Positions 11,499-23,495 of a stretch of 64,000 nt of DNA are shown in pieces (position 1 is the stretch's first letter; each line of letters starts with the position of its first letter). The notes beneath the pieces were generated by a model. That model worked only from the letters and a program-made list of their open reading frames with translations. It was not told the DNA's origin and made no database searches. The position numbers were made by a program, and so were the translations under genes. Source of the DNA: Rutidosis leptorrhynchoides (lineage: Eukaryota > Streptophyta > Magnoliopsida > Asterales > Asteraceae); contig NC_092341.1 of NCBI RefSeq assembly GCF_046630445.1, positions 291,008,501 through 291,072,500 on the forward strand, in the 5' to 3' direction.

Positions 11499-12802
11499 TA
11501 GGTTAGTTTTATATTAGATTAGTTTGAGTTATGTAAAAGTTATTTTTACGGGTTTTGAAGTCGAAATTCTGTCCGTATACCTCTACGCGATAAATACTCA
11601 ATGTAAGTTATGTTCTCCTTTTTAAATTAATATCTCGTACTTAAGTTATTATTATGATTATTTAATACCGAAGTAATCATGATGTTGGGCTAAAAATATT
11701 AAAATTGGGTAATTGGGCTTTGTACCATAATTGGGGTTTGGATAAAAGAACGACACTTGTGAAAATTAGACTATGGGCTATTAATGGGTTTTATATTAAC
11801 TAAACAATACCTTGTTAATTTAATATACAAACTTATAATTTGACGTATTTATATATAACCACATATGCTTGAGTGGGTACGGTGGGCGGGATATCTATAA
11901 ATACCAATAATTATTCATTTTACCGGACACGGAACTGGATTAATAGTTAATAGACTTGTTGAAACAGGGGTGAATTACATTCAAGGGTAATTGGTGTAAT
12001 TGTTAACAAAGTAGTAAAACCTTGGTTTACACGCAGTCGATAACCTGGTGTATTCATTAAACAAAGTATTAAAACCTTGTTACAATTCCAATCCCCAATT
12101 AGTTGGAATATTTGACTTCGGGAATAAGAATAATTTGACGAAGGCTTTCGCTCTTTATATTTATGACTGATGGACTATTATGAACAAATCCGTATGGACA
12201 TATTAAATAATCCAGGACAAAGGACAATTAACCCATGGGCATAAAACTAAAATCAACACGGCAAACATCATGATTATGGAAGTTTAAATAAGCATAATTC
12301 CTTTATTTTCATATTTAATTGCACTTCTAATTATTGCACTTTTATTTATTGTTATTGTATTTAATTGCACTTTTAATTATCGTACTTTTTAATTATCGCA
12401 CTTTTATTTATCGAAATTTCATTATCGTTATTTATTTTACGTTTTAAATTAAGTTATATTTATTTTACATTCGGTTTTAACTGCGACTAAAGTTTTAAAA
12501 TCGACAAACCGGTCATTAAACGGTAAAAATCCCCTTTTATATATTATTAATATAATATATTTTGTACAAATATAATTGTTTAAAAATATAATGTGCAATA
12601 AGCCCGCTCCCTGTGGAACGAACCGGAATTACTAAAAACTGCACTACTGTACGATTAGTTACACTGCCTATAGTGTTGTAGCAAGGTTTAGGTATATCCC
12701 ATTTGTAAATAAATAGTAAATATCTTGTGTAAAATTGTATCGTATTTAATAGTATTTCCTTGTAAAATATAAACTATTTCGTACCCCCACGCTACGACAT
12801 CA
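10801..12802 (+). repeat. Element A 3' LTR
   Basis: The LTR is 2002 bp from TGATAGTG to ACATCA, with the ggaac duplication after it. Palindromic boxes are at about 11267-11320, the TATA box follows, and a long TA tract ends near 11494. Confidence 0.9.
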
Positions 12803-12807
12803 GGAAC
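12803..12807. other. Right target-site duplication of element A
   Basis: This ggaac matches 1527-1531. The O LTR continues from here with cggacttactaaaaacta-type sequence, as in the uninterrupted copy at 44820. Confidence 0.92.
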
Positions 12808-12976
12808 GAACTGGACTTACTAAAAACTACACTACTCTACGATTAGGTACACTGTCTATAAGTGTTATAGCAAGGTTTAGGTATATCACATCCGTAAATT
12901 AATAAAACTTGTGTAATATTTCGTAGTATTTCGTAGTAAAAATATAACTATTTCGTATACACCTCGTAACACATCA
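12808..12976 (+). repeat. Element O 5' LTR, right part
   Basis: Matches 44817-44982 and ends in ACATCA directly before the leader. It is the tail displaced by the 11.3-kb insertion of A. Confidence 0.88.
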
Positions 12977-12982
12977 AGTTTT

Positions 12983-13000
12983 TGACGCCGCTGCCGGGGA
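12983..13000 (+). promoter_or_regulatory. Element O primer-binding site, tRNA-Asp type
   Basis: TGACGCCGCTGCCGGGGA starts six bases after the LTR end. It fits the complement of tRNA-Asp at 16 of 18 bases and differs from the A site at one base. Confidence 0.7.
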
Positions 13001-14233
13001 AACTTAATGCCGAAGCGAAACGCTATAAATTTTTTTTTATTAAGTTTTAATTTCTTTGTGTAAAAATACGTTTTAAATACAAAAATATAAAAAGGAAAAC
13101 AAAATATATATATTTTTAAGAGTTTGTTTAAAATTATAAAATATTTTTATTTTTCTATTTTAGTTTTTAAATATAAGTTTTATTTATATAAATATTTTAT
13201 TTAAATTAAAAAGTGAAAAAAATATATAAATATAAATAAGTATTCGGGCCTGGTACTGTAGCAGCCCAAGACCTGGCCTGGTATCCGAAGCCATGCGATC
13301 GCATGGCCCAGCCACCTAAAACTCATGCGATCGCATGAGGCTGTCTGACACGTCTGATCCCAGTAATTATTACGCAGTAGGGTTTTATTATTAATTATAT
13401 TTATTAATTAACCCTAATTAGGTTTTAATTAATTAATTAGTTTTTAAATTTAGTTTTAATTTATATTTAGTAATATTAAGTTTTAATATTATTATTAATT
13501 ATATAAATTAATACTTTTATAAAATAAATATAAAAATAATATTTTTATAAAAATAAGTAATTTTATCACTTTTTATATCTTTTTATATTTCGTATCTTTT
13601 TAATCGTTTATTCGTAAATTGTTTATTTTTCGTTCGTAATTAGTTTAAGCTATAGTTTTTGCCGTAGTTATTTTTATTTCTAGATTTTTAGGCCTTGCCG
13701 TAAAATTTCTTAAGTGCTTTTTCTTTAGACTAAGATTTAGGTGCTTTAGAATTTTGCGACGCCGTTTTAAATTTTAGTGCCTATTAAGTTATTGCCGTTT
13801 TGGATATAGAATTCCCTTTAAGTTTTAATACCGTTAGACGTAAGTTTTAATTTTTAGTTTTTAGAATTCTAAGTTTCGATGCTTATTTTCTTATTTTTAT
13901 TTTTCGACATTTATTTTTTGACGTTTTTCGACGCGCTATTTTTCTTTCTTATTTCTCGACGCTCTAGTTTTTAGGACATAGAATTTTCTATTTCTTCTCT
14001 AAAATTTCAAAAGAAAAATTATTTTAAGCGGTTAAACTGATAGACATCCAAAATTTTCTGGTTCGTAGTAATAGTTGGATTTGTTAGTGGCGAGTTGTGG
14101 GCTTCCGATTTAAAGGGTCCTGGCTACCTGCTGCATCTATTGGCTATTCGAAACGTGGGCAAAATCAGAAAAGTCTATTAATTTGATAACTTATATAATT
14201 TTTATCTTTTATAACTAATAGGATATTCAGTGA
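13001..14233 (+). other. Element O leader, with two CATGCGATCGCATG palindromes
   Basis: About 1.2 kb of non-coding, AT-rich leader. CCATGCGATCGCATGG (13291-13306) and CTCATGCGATCGCATGAG (13322-13339) repeat the exact boxes of the O LTR. Downstream, the segment with aatagttggatttgttagtg (14069 onward) matches the end of the A leader. Confidence 0.7.
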
Positions 14234-16978
14234 ATGCACCGAGCAAAACGTTCACCACCTTTCATACGTTCACCACCTGTAACTCGATCAAGACATCTAG
14301 CCAATATTGTCGCCGTTGATTTTTCTTTAGAATCATCATCTAGTCGACCAAGTACTCAAATTGAAATTTCCGATAATCCATTTTTTGAACCCGACCTCAC
14401 AATTGAGAATCCGGAGGATATTCAGGGACAATTCAGAGATCCTGAACCATTAATCTTTCCTCCGGAATCACCAATCATTCAAACAGAGATTGTCGAGGAA
14501 TAAACCATTAAATCAGAATCCTCTAGTGATTCAGATTCAACAAATTCAATCATGGAAAATCTGGAACCTCTAAGTATGGAAGACCGAATGAGAGCTAAAC
14601 GCACGGGCCAAGGTCACGCTATTATTAAGCCAGATATTAATGCGCCAGATTATGAAATCAAAGGACAAATCCTACACATGGTAACTAATCAATGCCAATA
14701 TAGTGGTACGCCAAAAGAAGATCCGAACGAACATCTTCGTACCTTTAATAGGATATGTACTCTATTTAAAATTAGAGAAGTGGAGGATGAACAGATATAT
14801 CTCATGTTATTTCCCTGGACTTTAAAGGGAGAAGCCAAAGATTGGTTAGAATCTTTACCTGAAGAGGCGATTGACACATGGGATGTCTTAGTTGAAAATT
14901 TTCTTAAACAATTCTTTTCGGCATCTAAAGCTGTAAGATTTCAAGGAGAAATTGTTACGTTCGCGCAAAAGCCAAATGAAACATTATATGAGGCTTGGAC
15001 AAGATTCGGAAAGTTGTTGAGAGGATGTCCTCAGCAAGGTTTAGACACTTATCAAATAGTACAAATATTCTACCAAGGTGTCGACGTTGCTACACGAAAA
15101 GACATCGACATAGCAGCTGGTGGTTCCATTATGAAGAAAACCGCAACTGAAGCTCACAAAATCATTGATAACACAACCTCCCACTCGCATGAATGGCACC
15201 AGGAAAAATATATTTTTCGTTCATCTAAAGCGGCTAGAGCCGATTCTAGCCATGACTTTGATTCCGTTTTCGCAAAAATAGATGTTTTCGAGAGACGAAT
15301 GGAAAAGATAACTAAAGATATTCACGCAATACGAATCAGTTGTGAGCAATGCGGTGGACCCCACTTAACGAAAGATTGTAATGTTGAGCAAACCATGGAA
15401 CAACGAGAGAATGTTTCCTACATGAACCAAAGGCCGGGAAATAATTATCAAAATAATTATCAACCGCCAAGGCCAAACTTTAATCGAAATCAAAACATTC
15501 TTTACAATCCAAATGGACCTAACAATAACTCGTATAACCAACAAGGTCCGAATAACCAACTAACTCAAAACAACACTTTCAATCAACAAAGACCTGGTTT
15601 GTATAAACCACCACAACAAACCGAAGAGAAAAAGTCAAATCTAGAAGAAATGATGGCAAAGCTAATGGAATCTCAAACACAATTTATTACATCTCAAACC
15701 CAAACGAATGAGAGGTTTGATCAATCATGAAGAACTCAACAAGCTTCCATTTTGAATCTAGAAAAACACGTAGGTACTCTTGCTAGCATGATGAGTGAGA
15801 GGGAACAAGGAAAGCTACCGAGTAATACTGAAGTAAATCCTCAGAATGAGAATGTTAATATGGTTTCAACGAATTCTGAAAAGCCAGCATCAGAAGATGG
15901 GAAGGTTTTTGATGTGAGTAACAATGAAGAAGTTACAACACCACCACCACCCGAGTATGTAAAGCCAGTGGTGACACCATACAGACCACCCATCCCGTTT
16001 CCAAGAAAAGGAGTTGAGTATGAGCAAGTAATAGGTAATAAAGTTTGTGAAACCTCTGGAAAGAAGAAGAAGAATAAGAAAGTATAAGAAACAAAATCCG
16101 TAAAAGTAAACCCAGTGAAGACAGTTCCACCGAAACCTCCACCCAGGTTGGGTGATCCGGGTGAATTTATTGTTCCTTGTCTACTTAGTGATTGTGTCAT
16201 GTATGATGCACTAGCATATTTAGGTGCGAGTGTGAGTGTTATGCCTCTTTCATTATATAAGAGATTATGAGTAGGTGAGTTAAGTCCAACAGAGATGAGT
16301 GTCCAACTCTTTGATCAAACCATTAAGCACCCAGTTGAAATTACTGACAACCTACCCGTTCAAGTGGGTAATTTAACCTTTTTAGTCGAATTTATTGTCA
16401 TTGAAATAGAAGAGGACTCAAACATTCCTCTAATTTTAGGACGACCATTCTTAGCGTCCACCGGGGCGTTATTTGATGTAAGAAAAGGTAAAATGACACT
16501 TAGTGATGGTGAAAAATCGATCACCTTTGTGATTCGAAAGTCTAAATCTCCACCAACCAAGACCGTTGAACCAACAAAAACGATTGGTAAGAACCATGTT
16601 GTTTTACCAACTCCAACGGTAGTGCTTAACAATAATAAAATGCCTAAGTGTGGGGAAGATGAAGCAACACCTAATGATGACCTGATAACAAAGAACCCCG
16701 TTGTTGATACGAAATTAAATGACCCCGTTATTAATAGTTCAATGAAGAAACTTATCAAACAGATTCATGATGCTAGAACCAATGGGAACTTTAAGTTATG
16801 TAACCGGTTAGTATCCAATCTATCGCCTAAAGAAAAGGCAAAACTAGTTGAATTTGTAGATATTACACAGGAATCCGACCAATGGCTTAAAGCAAAAGTC
16901 ACAGATATGCAAGTTGATTATGGTCCAAGAGAAATTGACAATGAAGTTAACCACAATTTCGACACCACAGTTACCTAA
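14234..16978 (+). pseudogene. Athila-type gag-protease of element O, one frame with four stops
   Basis: One 915-codon frame is interrupted only by in-frame stops: TAA 14501, TGA 15728, TAA 16085 and TGA 16268. The second segment (ATG 14552) holds the retrotransposon gag domain, with RTFNRICTLFKI, WTLKGEAKDWLESLP and TRFGKLLRGCP, and a CCHC knuckle CEQCGGPHLTKDC at 15341. A long Asn/Gln/Pro linker follows. The protease region near 16214 reads AYLGASVSVMP where Athila proteases have an Asp before LGAS, so the catalytic residue looks lost; IPLILGRPFL follows. The frame then runs about 170 residues of unassigned sequence and ends at a CTAAGTATGGGGAG motif. All four stops can arise by single C-to-T changes. 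No pol follows. Confidence 0.85.
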
Positions 16979-17023
16979 GTATGGGGAGATTTAAATGTTT
17001 TAAGAAAAAAAATTAATGTCTAG
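16979..17023 (+). other. Element O sequence between gag and element C
   Basis: Short non-coding piece beginning in the purine-rich tatggggaga stretch. It continues after C at 36461. Confidence 0.6.
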
Positions 17024-17028
17024 AGTTA
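17024..17028. other. Left target-site duplication of element C
   Basis: agtta stands before the TG of the 5' LTR and again at 36456-36460 after the CA of the 3' LTR. Confidence 0.9.
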
Positions 17029-20000
17029 TGTAGTGACCTGAACTTTTCCATGTTTATATATATTAATTAAGATTGATATTTACATGATTAAATGTTTCCA
17101 ACATGTTAAGCAATCAAACTTGTTAAGACTTGATTAATTGAAATATGTTTCATATAGACAATTGACCACCCAAGTTGACCGGCGATTCACGAACGTTAAA
17201 ACTTGTAAAAACGACATGACGATATATATATGGATATACATATGGTTAACATGAGATTATGATAAGTAAGTATCTCCATAAGTATATTAACAATGAGTTA
17301 TATACATATAAACAAGACTACTAACTTAAGGATTTCGAAACGAGACATATATGTAACGATTATCGTTGTAACGACATTTAAATGTATATATATCATATTA
17401 AGATATATTAATATATCATAATATCATGATAATATAATAATTTAACATCTCATTAGATATAATAAACAATGGGTTAACAACATTAATTGAGATCGTTAAC
17501 TTAAAGGTTTCAAAACAACACTTACATGTAACGACTAACGATGACTTAACGACTCAGTTAAAATGTATATATATGTAGTGTATTTAGATGTATTAAAATA
17601 CTTTTGGAAGACTTCAAGACATATATCAAAACACTCATACTTAACGAAAATGGTTACAGTTACTTTCCCATTCTTTTCTTTCATCAAGAATTCTAGTCGT
17701 ATTCTTACCCGTATTATACACAGCTTCAAAACGTACTTACTATGGGTATATACCAATAGGAACTAGCATGGGATTCCACTCTTGATTATGTCATGTATGA
17801 CTAATCAATTTTAACTTCTACCATGAGCTAGTCAACTAACTAGAACTCCTTTTAACCCCACTCACCACTCACCAATTACCACTCATCATTCACTCCATTT
17901 CACTTCCAATTCTCTTTCTAATTCTCTCTCAACACACACACACACACACACACACACTATTATGAACATATTTTTCCAGTAGTTAATCATCATCTTCATC
18001 AAAAATCACTTCAAGAATCAAGCTATAATCATCATAGGAAGAACACTTCAAGAACACTTCAAAAATCCCTTCAAGTTTACTAATTTACTTCCAAGCTTTC
18101 TAATCCATTCCAAGTAATCATCTAAGATCAAGAAACCTTTGTTATATACAGTAGGTTATCTTTCTTATTCAAGGTAATATTCATATTCAAACTTTGATTC
18201 AATTTCTATAGCTATAAACTATCTTAATTCGAGTAAAAATCTTACTTGAACTTGTTTTTGTGTCATGATCCTACTTCAAGAACTTTCAAGCCATCCAAGA
18301 TCCTTTGAAGCTAGATCATTTCTTGTCACTTCCAGTAGGTTTACCTACTAAACTTGAGGTAGTAATGATGTTCATAACATCATTCGATTCATATATATAA
18401 AACTATCTTATTCGAAGGTTTAAACTCGTAATCACTAGAACATAGTTTAGTTAATTCTAAACTTGTTCGCAAACAAAAGTTAATCCTTCTAACTTGACTT
18501 TTAAAATAAACTAAACACATGTTCTATATCTATATGATATGCTAACTTAATGATTTAAAACCTGGAAACACGAAAAACACCGTAAAACCGGATTTACGCC
18601 GTCGTAGTAACACCGCGGGCTGTTTTGGGTTAGTTAATTAAAAACTAAGATAAACTTTGATTTAAAAGTTGTTATTCTGAGAAAATGATTTTTATTATGA
18701 ACATGAAACTATATCCAAAAATTATGGTTAAACTCAAAGTGGAAGTATGTTTTCTAAAATGGTCATCTAGACGTCGTTCTTTCGACTGAAATGACTACCT
18801 TTACAAAAACGACTTGTAACTTATTTTTCCGACTATAAACCTATACTTTTTTTGTTTAGATTCATAAAATAGAGTTCAATATGAAACCATAGCAATTTGA
18901 TTCACTCAAAACGGATTTAAAATGAAGAAGTTATGGGTAAAACAAGATTGGATAATTTTTCTCATTTTAGCTACGTGAAAATTGGTAACAAATCTATTCC
19001 AACCATAACTTAATCAACTTGTATTGTATATTATGTAATCTTGAGATACCATAGACACGTATACAATGTTTCGACCTATCATGTCGACACATCTATATAT
19101 ATTTCGGAACAACCATAGACACTCTATATGTGAATGTTGGAGTTAGCTATACAGGGTTGAGGTTGATTCCAAAATATATATAGTTTGAGTTGTGATCAAT
19201 ACTGAGATACATATACACTGGGTCGTGGATTGATTCAAGATAATATTTATCGATTTATTTCTGTACATCTAACTATGGACAACTAGTTGTAGGTTACTAA
19301 CGAGGACAGCTGACTTAATAAACTTAAAACATCAAAATATATTAAAAGTGTTGTAAATATATTTTGAACATACTTTAATATACATGTATATATTGTTATA
19401 TGTTCGTGAATCAACGGTGGCCAAGTCTTACTTCTCGACGAAGTAAAAATCTGTGAAAATGAGTTATAGTCCCACTTTTAAAATCTAATATTTTTGGGAT
19501 GAGAATACATGCAGGTTTTATAAATGATTTACAAAATAGACACAAGTACGTGAAACTACATTCTATGGTTGAATTATCGAAATCGAATATGCCCCTTTTT
19601 ATTAAGTCTGGTAATCTAAGAATTAGGGAACAGACACCCTAATTGACGCGAATCCTAAAGATAGATCTATTGGGCCTAACAAACCCCATCCAAAGTACCG
19701 GATGCTTTAGTACTTCGAAATTTATATCATATCCGAAGGGTGCCCCGGAATGATGGGGATATTCTTATATATGCATCTTGTTAATGTCGGTTACCAGGTG
19801 TTCACCATATGAATGATTTTTATCTCTATGTATGGGATGTGTATTGAAATATGAAATCTTGTGGTCTATTGTTACGGTTTGATATATATAGGTTAAACCT
19901 ATAACTCACCAACATTTTTGTTGACGTTTAAAGCATGTTTATTCTCAGGTGAATATTAAGAGCTTCCGCTGTTGCATACTAAAATAAGGACAAGATTTGG

Positions 20001-20292
20001 AGTCCATGTTTGTATGATATTGTGTAAAAACTGCATTCAAGAAACTGATTTCGATGTAACATATTTGTATTGTAAACCATTATGTAATGGTCGTGTGTAA
20101 ACAGGATATTTTAGATTATCATTATTTGATAATCTACGTAAAGCTTTTTAAACCTTTATTTATGAAATAAAGGTTATGGTTTGTTTTAAAAATGAATGCA
20201 GTCTTTGAAAAACGTCTCATATAGAGGTCAAAACCTCGCAACGAAATCAATTAATATGGAACGTTTTTAATCAATAAGAACGGGACATTTCA
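17029..20292 (+). repeat. Element C 5' LTR
   Basis: The LTR runs from TGTAGTGACC to GGGACATTTCA. It contains a pyrimidine-rich segment with a CA microsatellite (about 17932-17957) and no gene. Its end is followed two bases later by the initiator-Met primer site. Confidence 0.9.
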
Positions 20293-20294
20293 GT

Positions 20295-20306
20295 TGGTAT
20301 CAGAGC
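20295..20306 (+). promoter_or_regulatory. Element C primer-binding site, initiator tRNA-Met
   Basis: TGGTATCAGAGC is the standard complement of the tRNA-iMet 3' end used by many plant LTR elements. Confidence 0.88.
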
Positions 20307-20501
20307 GTTGGTCTTAGAGAACCAGAATTTTGCATTAGTGTGTCTTATCTAGTTTGTTAGGATGCATTAGTGAGTCTGGACTTCGACCGTGTTTACTTGA
20401 AAAATGATTGCTTTACAAATTTTGTTGGAAACTATATATTTTTAACATGTGAATATTATGTGATATATTAATCTCTTAACGCGTTTGATATTATGTGATA
20501 G

Positions 20502-20955
20502 ATGTCTACCTCTAGAACAAGTCCCGTTGACTCACCTAATAATAATGAAGAGTCAAATGTAAATTGGAATGATTCGTGGACTGATTCACAAGTTCTCGAA
20601 GAGGAACCGGAAGAAGAGTCGGAACCGGAAGAAGAATCGGAACCGGAAGAAGAATCGGAACCGAATGAAGAAATAGAACCGGTGGGGGAAATAATAAAAC
20701 GGTTAAGAAAAAGAAAATCCTCAACCAACCGACCAAGGTTAATTATGGTCAATGGTGTTTCCGCCAAGGAAGCAAAATATTGGGAGGATTACCAATTCTC
20801 CGATGAATCGGATTCCGACGAGAATTCCGATGATGTTATAGAAATTACCTCAACTGAATTTAAAAAGGCAAAAGAAAATAATAAGGGAAAGGGCATAAAA
20901 ATAGAGAAATCTAATTCCAACCCCGATGAACTTTATATGTATCGTCAACCCCCGA
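20502..20955 (+). pseudogene. Acidic accessory ORF of element C, 5' part, split by element D
   Basis: ATG at 20502 opens a frame that D interrupts after 20955; with D and one cccga removed, the frame continues at 28225 and stops at 28385, 204 residues in all. The protein has tandem EPEEES repeats (about residues 40-60), a basic RLRKRK cluster that could act as a nuclear signal, and a second acidic Asp/Ser block. I recognise no enzymatic domain. It sits where additional ORFs occur in some plant Ty3/gypsy elements, ahead of gag. The clean frame on both sides of D suggests it was intact when D landed. A role in chromatin or nuclear targeting would be a guess. Confidence 0.7.
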
Positions 20956-23481
20956 TGTAACATCCCGCGTTTTTCCGTTAAATTTATTTTTAACACCGTC
21001 TTTTTTTTTATAATAATCTTTCGTATTTAAATTCGTAGTTTCCGTTGACTAACGTTCATAATAATTCCGTCATTTAATTATAACATCTCTCGTTAACTTG
21101 CGTTTTAAAAATATTCGTTTGGTTAATTCCCGCACCCGCTCTGAAACTTGAGGGACTAGTTCCGCCACTTGACCAAAGAGGTGGCTAGTAGTTGACTAGT
21201 CAACCACTCACCACCTCCACCCCTCATTCATCCATTTCTTCTTCTTTCTTTCTTTCTTTTTTTCTCTCAAGAACACAAACATAAATCATCATCTAAATTC
21301 GGATCGGGAAGCAAACTTCAAAACAAATTACATATTTGGAATCCTCTCTTCATCCTCTACAATTTGATACCAACTTCATCTCGTTTGGGTAACATTTCTA
21401 AAACTCTAGATTTCTCTAAATTCGTGTTTTTGATTTGAAATGGTGTTAGTTAGTGTCTATGGCTCGTGTGTAACATGAATATATGTTTTGTTTGCTCGAT
21501 TTGTGGTTTGGAGTAACTAGTTTGTGTTCTTGAAATGGGTTTGCTTAATCTTTGATTTTGAAAGAGTAAATGTTGTTAGATTGTTAAAGTGCATGTTTTA
21601 AAAGTGTTACTAGCATCATTAGCTTCATTTTGATATGTAGGTTGATTTGTAAAACTTCAAAAACGTGATTATTGATTTTGGATGCTTGACTAGGGTTTGC
21701 TAGTTCTTGAAATGGATTTTTGGATGCTTGAATGCCATGGAATATTAATTGTTAGTGATTAGTTGTAATGTATGCTTCATTACCTTCAAAACGGCATATC
21801 ATATGTGTAAATTGGATTCCCGAAACTTAAAATGCGATTGATGAACTTGAAACTTTGAAAATGGACTTTTAATGACCACTTGACGAGAAATCGGTTATTG
21901 AAAATGTTGTCTTTGTTTGATGAAACATGTTTAGTTGTGTTCCTTGTCAAAAGAGCTTTCCAACGGTATAAGATACGTCTTCTAAGTGTTTACGGTTTGC
22001 GTTTTGTGCTAAATTGAATTTTGGATCAAGACTTGAACTTTTGAAACTGACCAGGCACCAGACCACGTTATTTGTCGCGCCGCGGAGCTTTTTGTCGCGC
22101 CGTGGCCCAAAGGGTGATTTTAGAACATGTTTTTCAGGCTTTCTGACCTTCAACATAGGCATTTGTCGCGCCGCGGAGCAATTTGTCGCGCCGCGACAAT
22201 TGCCTGTTTCATCCGAACTTCAGCAAACTTGTTTTGGCCATAACTTTTTGACCGTAACTCCGTTTTCGATGAATCAAATATCGTTGGAAACGTAATAAGA
22301 TTTCCTTTCTAATGGTAAGGTTTTGAAATGTCAACTCAAACTTTATTACAATCGTTCTAACATGCTTCTATACTTGATTCTTGCATGAAACTTGACAACG
22401 TGGTTCACATGCTATACTATTCGAGTCGTAACGAGCCATAGGACTAATTGAACACATTTCACCCAACCATGTGTCGTAACCGGTTAATTGATACAATTTA
22501 CTTGTTTAGGTCAAGACTAAGCAACATTCATGCACACGTTTACTTTGTGAAGTACATTTATTACTCGTGCACTCGAGGTGAGATCATAGTCCCACCTTTT
22601 CAACAACTTTTTATACTTTAAATTGTGGGCTGAGAAACATATACTTTGTTACATTTGGTGCTACTTACTTTTATACTTTGAACACAAGTACAAGGAAAAC
22701 AAACATTCCACAGCGAGTTAGAACAAAAATCCTCAATTCGATTATCATTAGTTACACTTGCAGGGTGTAAGCGAGAACTTATATTGTGTGGCCATACGGG
22801 TTTGACAAACCCTCACTACGGACGGTTCGCTACCGTCTACGGGTGAAATATATTTTTGAGAAACAGTGTATGTTCTAACACTATAGTGATGGGGTTCAAT
22901 GGAAGGAAACGTTAAGTCTTGATAATTGGGTGCTCGCGAACAATACTTTTGGAATGCAAACGATTTTGATAATCAACTATGGGAATACTAAATCTTGTGG
23001 TTCAAAAACAACGTTTACAAATACATCTATGATTTCACCAACGTTTTTCGTTGACAGTTTTCTATATGTTTCTCAGGTTCATACATGGCTATTTGATACA
23101 TGCTTCCGCGTACATTCATACTTGCTTGGGGTCAAGCATACATGCATACACTCTGATTTCTTGCTTGGGGTCAAGCATACATACATACATACGCTAGGGA
23201 TAGCACTTTTGGATTCAAACTTTTGTTTACATACTTACGCTATTTATAACAACTGTGTTTTTCAACTTATATTATGTCGCCAGTTATTTCATTTATACTT
23301 TATGACTTTTGTAAACTTAGACTTGCTGTCGAATGGTTTTGTAAACTAAACTTGCAAGTCTTATGCCTTTCAAATGAATGCGACATAATTTTGGTCAAAC
23401 GAGTCTCATATAGGGACTACGACCACGCAACGGGACCTAAGTTAACGGCGCCGTCAATGACGATTTGGTCGGGTCGCTACA
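20956..23481 (+). repeat. Element D 5' LTR
   Basis: Runs from TGTAACATCC to GGTCGCTACA. Four TGTCGCGCCGCGG-type boxes lie at 22072-22199, and a tandem repeat with core CTTGCTTGGGGTCAAGCATA is at about 23122-23182. Open frames in it are unspecific. Confidence 0.92.
22072..22199 (+). promoter_or_regulatory. Four GC-rich boxes TGTCGCGCCGCGGAGC in the D LTR
   Basis: Boxes at 22072-22087, 22093-22108 (variant CCGTGGCCC), 22164-22179 and 22184-22199 (variant ending GCGACAAT). They form two close pairs about 70 bases apart. The same block is at 26810-26937 in the 3' LTR. The core CGCGCCGCG is the reverse complement of the CGCGGCGCG boxes in element E. Confidence 0.65.
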
Positions 23482-23483
23482 GA

Positions 23484-23495
23484 TGGTATCAGAGC
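23484..23495 (+). promoter_or_regulatory. Element D primer-binding site, initiator tRNA-Met
   Basis: TGGTATCAGAGC lies two bases after the LTR end and is the same site as in C and E. Confidence 0.88.

Larger units (their letters stand above)
1532..12802 (+). mobile_element. Element A: Athila-like element inserted in the O 5' LTR, rearranged inside
   Basis: Both LTRs (1532-3541 and 10801-12802) begin TGATAGTG and end ACATCA, and are flanked by ggaac. The interior keeps its primer site and leader to 4407, then switches to the minus-strand relative B (4408-9347), and returns to A's own 3' interior at about 9348. A's coding middle is gone. The LTRs differ at a scatter of single bases and in the length of the TA tract. 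Confidence 0.9.

Noticed and set aside
12983..13000. A tRNA gene at the primer-binding sites
   Set aside because: Only the 18-base complement of a tRNA 3' end is present, in the position of a retrotransposon primer site.
22014..23349. Frames of 93 and 139 codons in the D LTR, present identically in both LTRs
   Set aside because: Identity reflects young LTR duplication, not coding. The peptides are low in specificity and lie across the GC-rich boxes.
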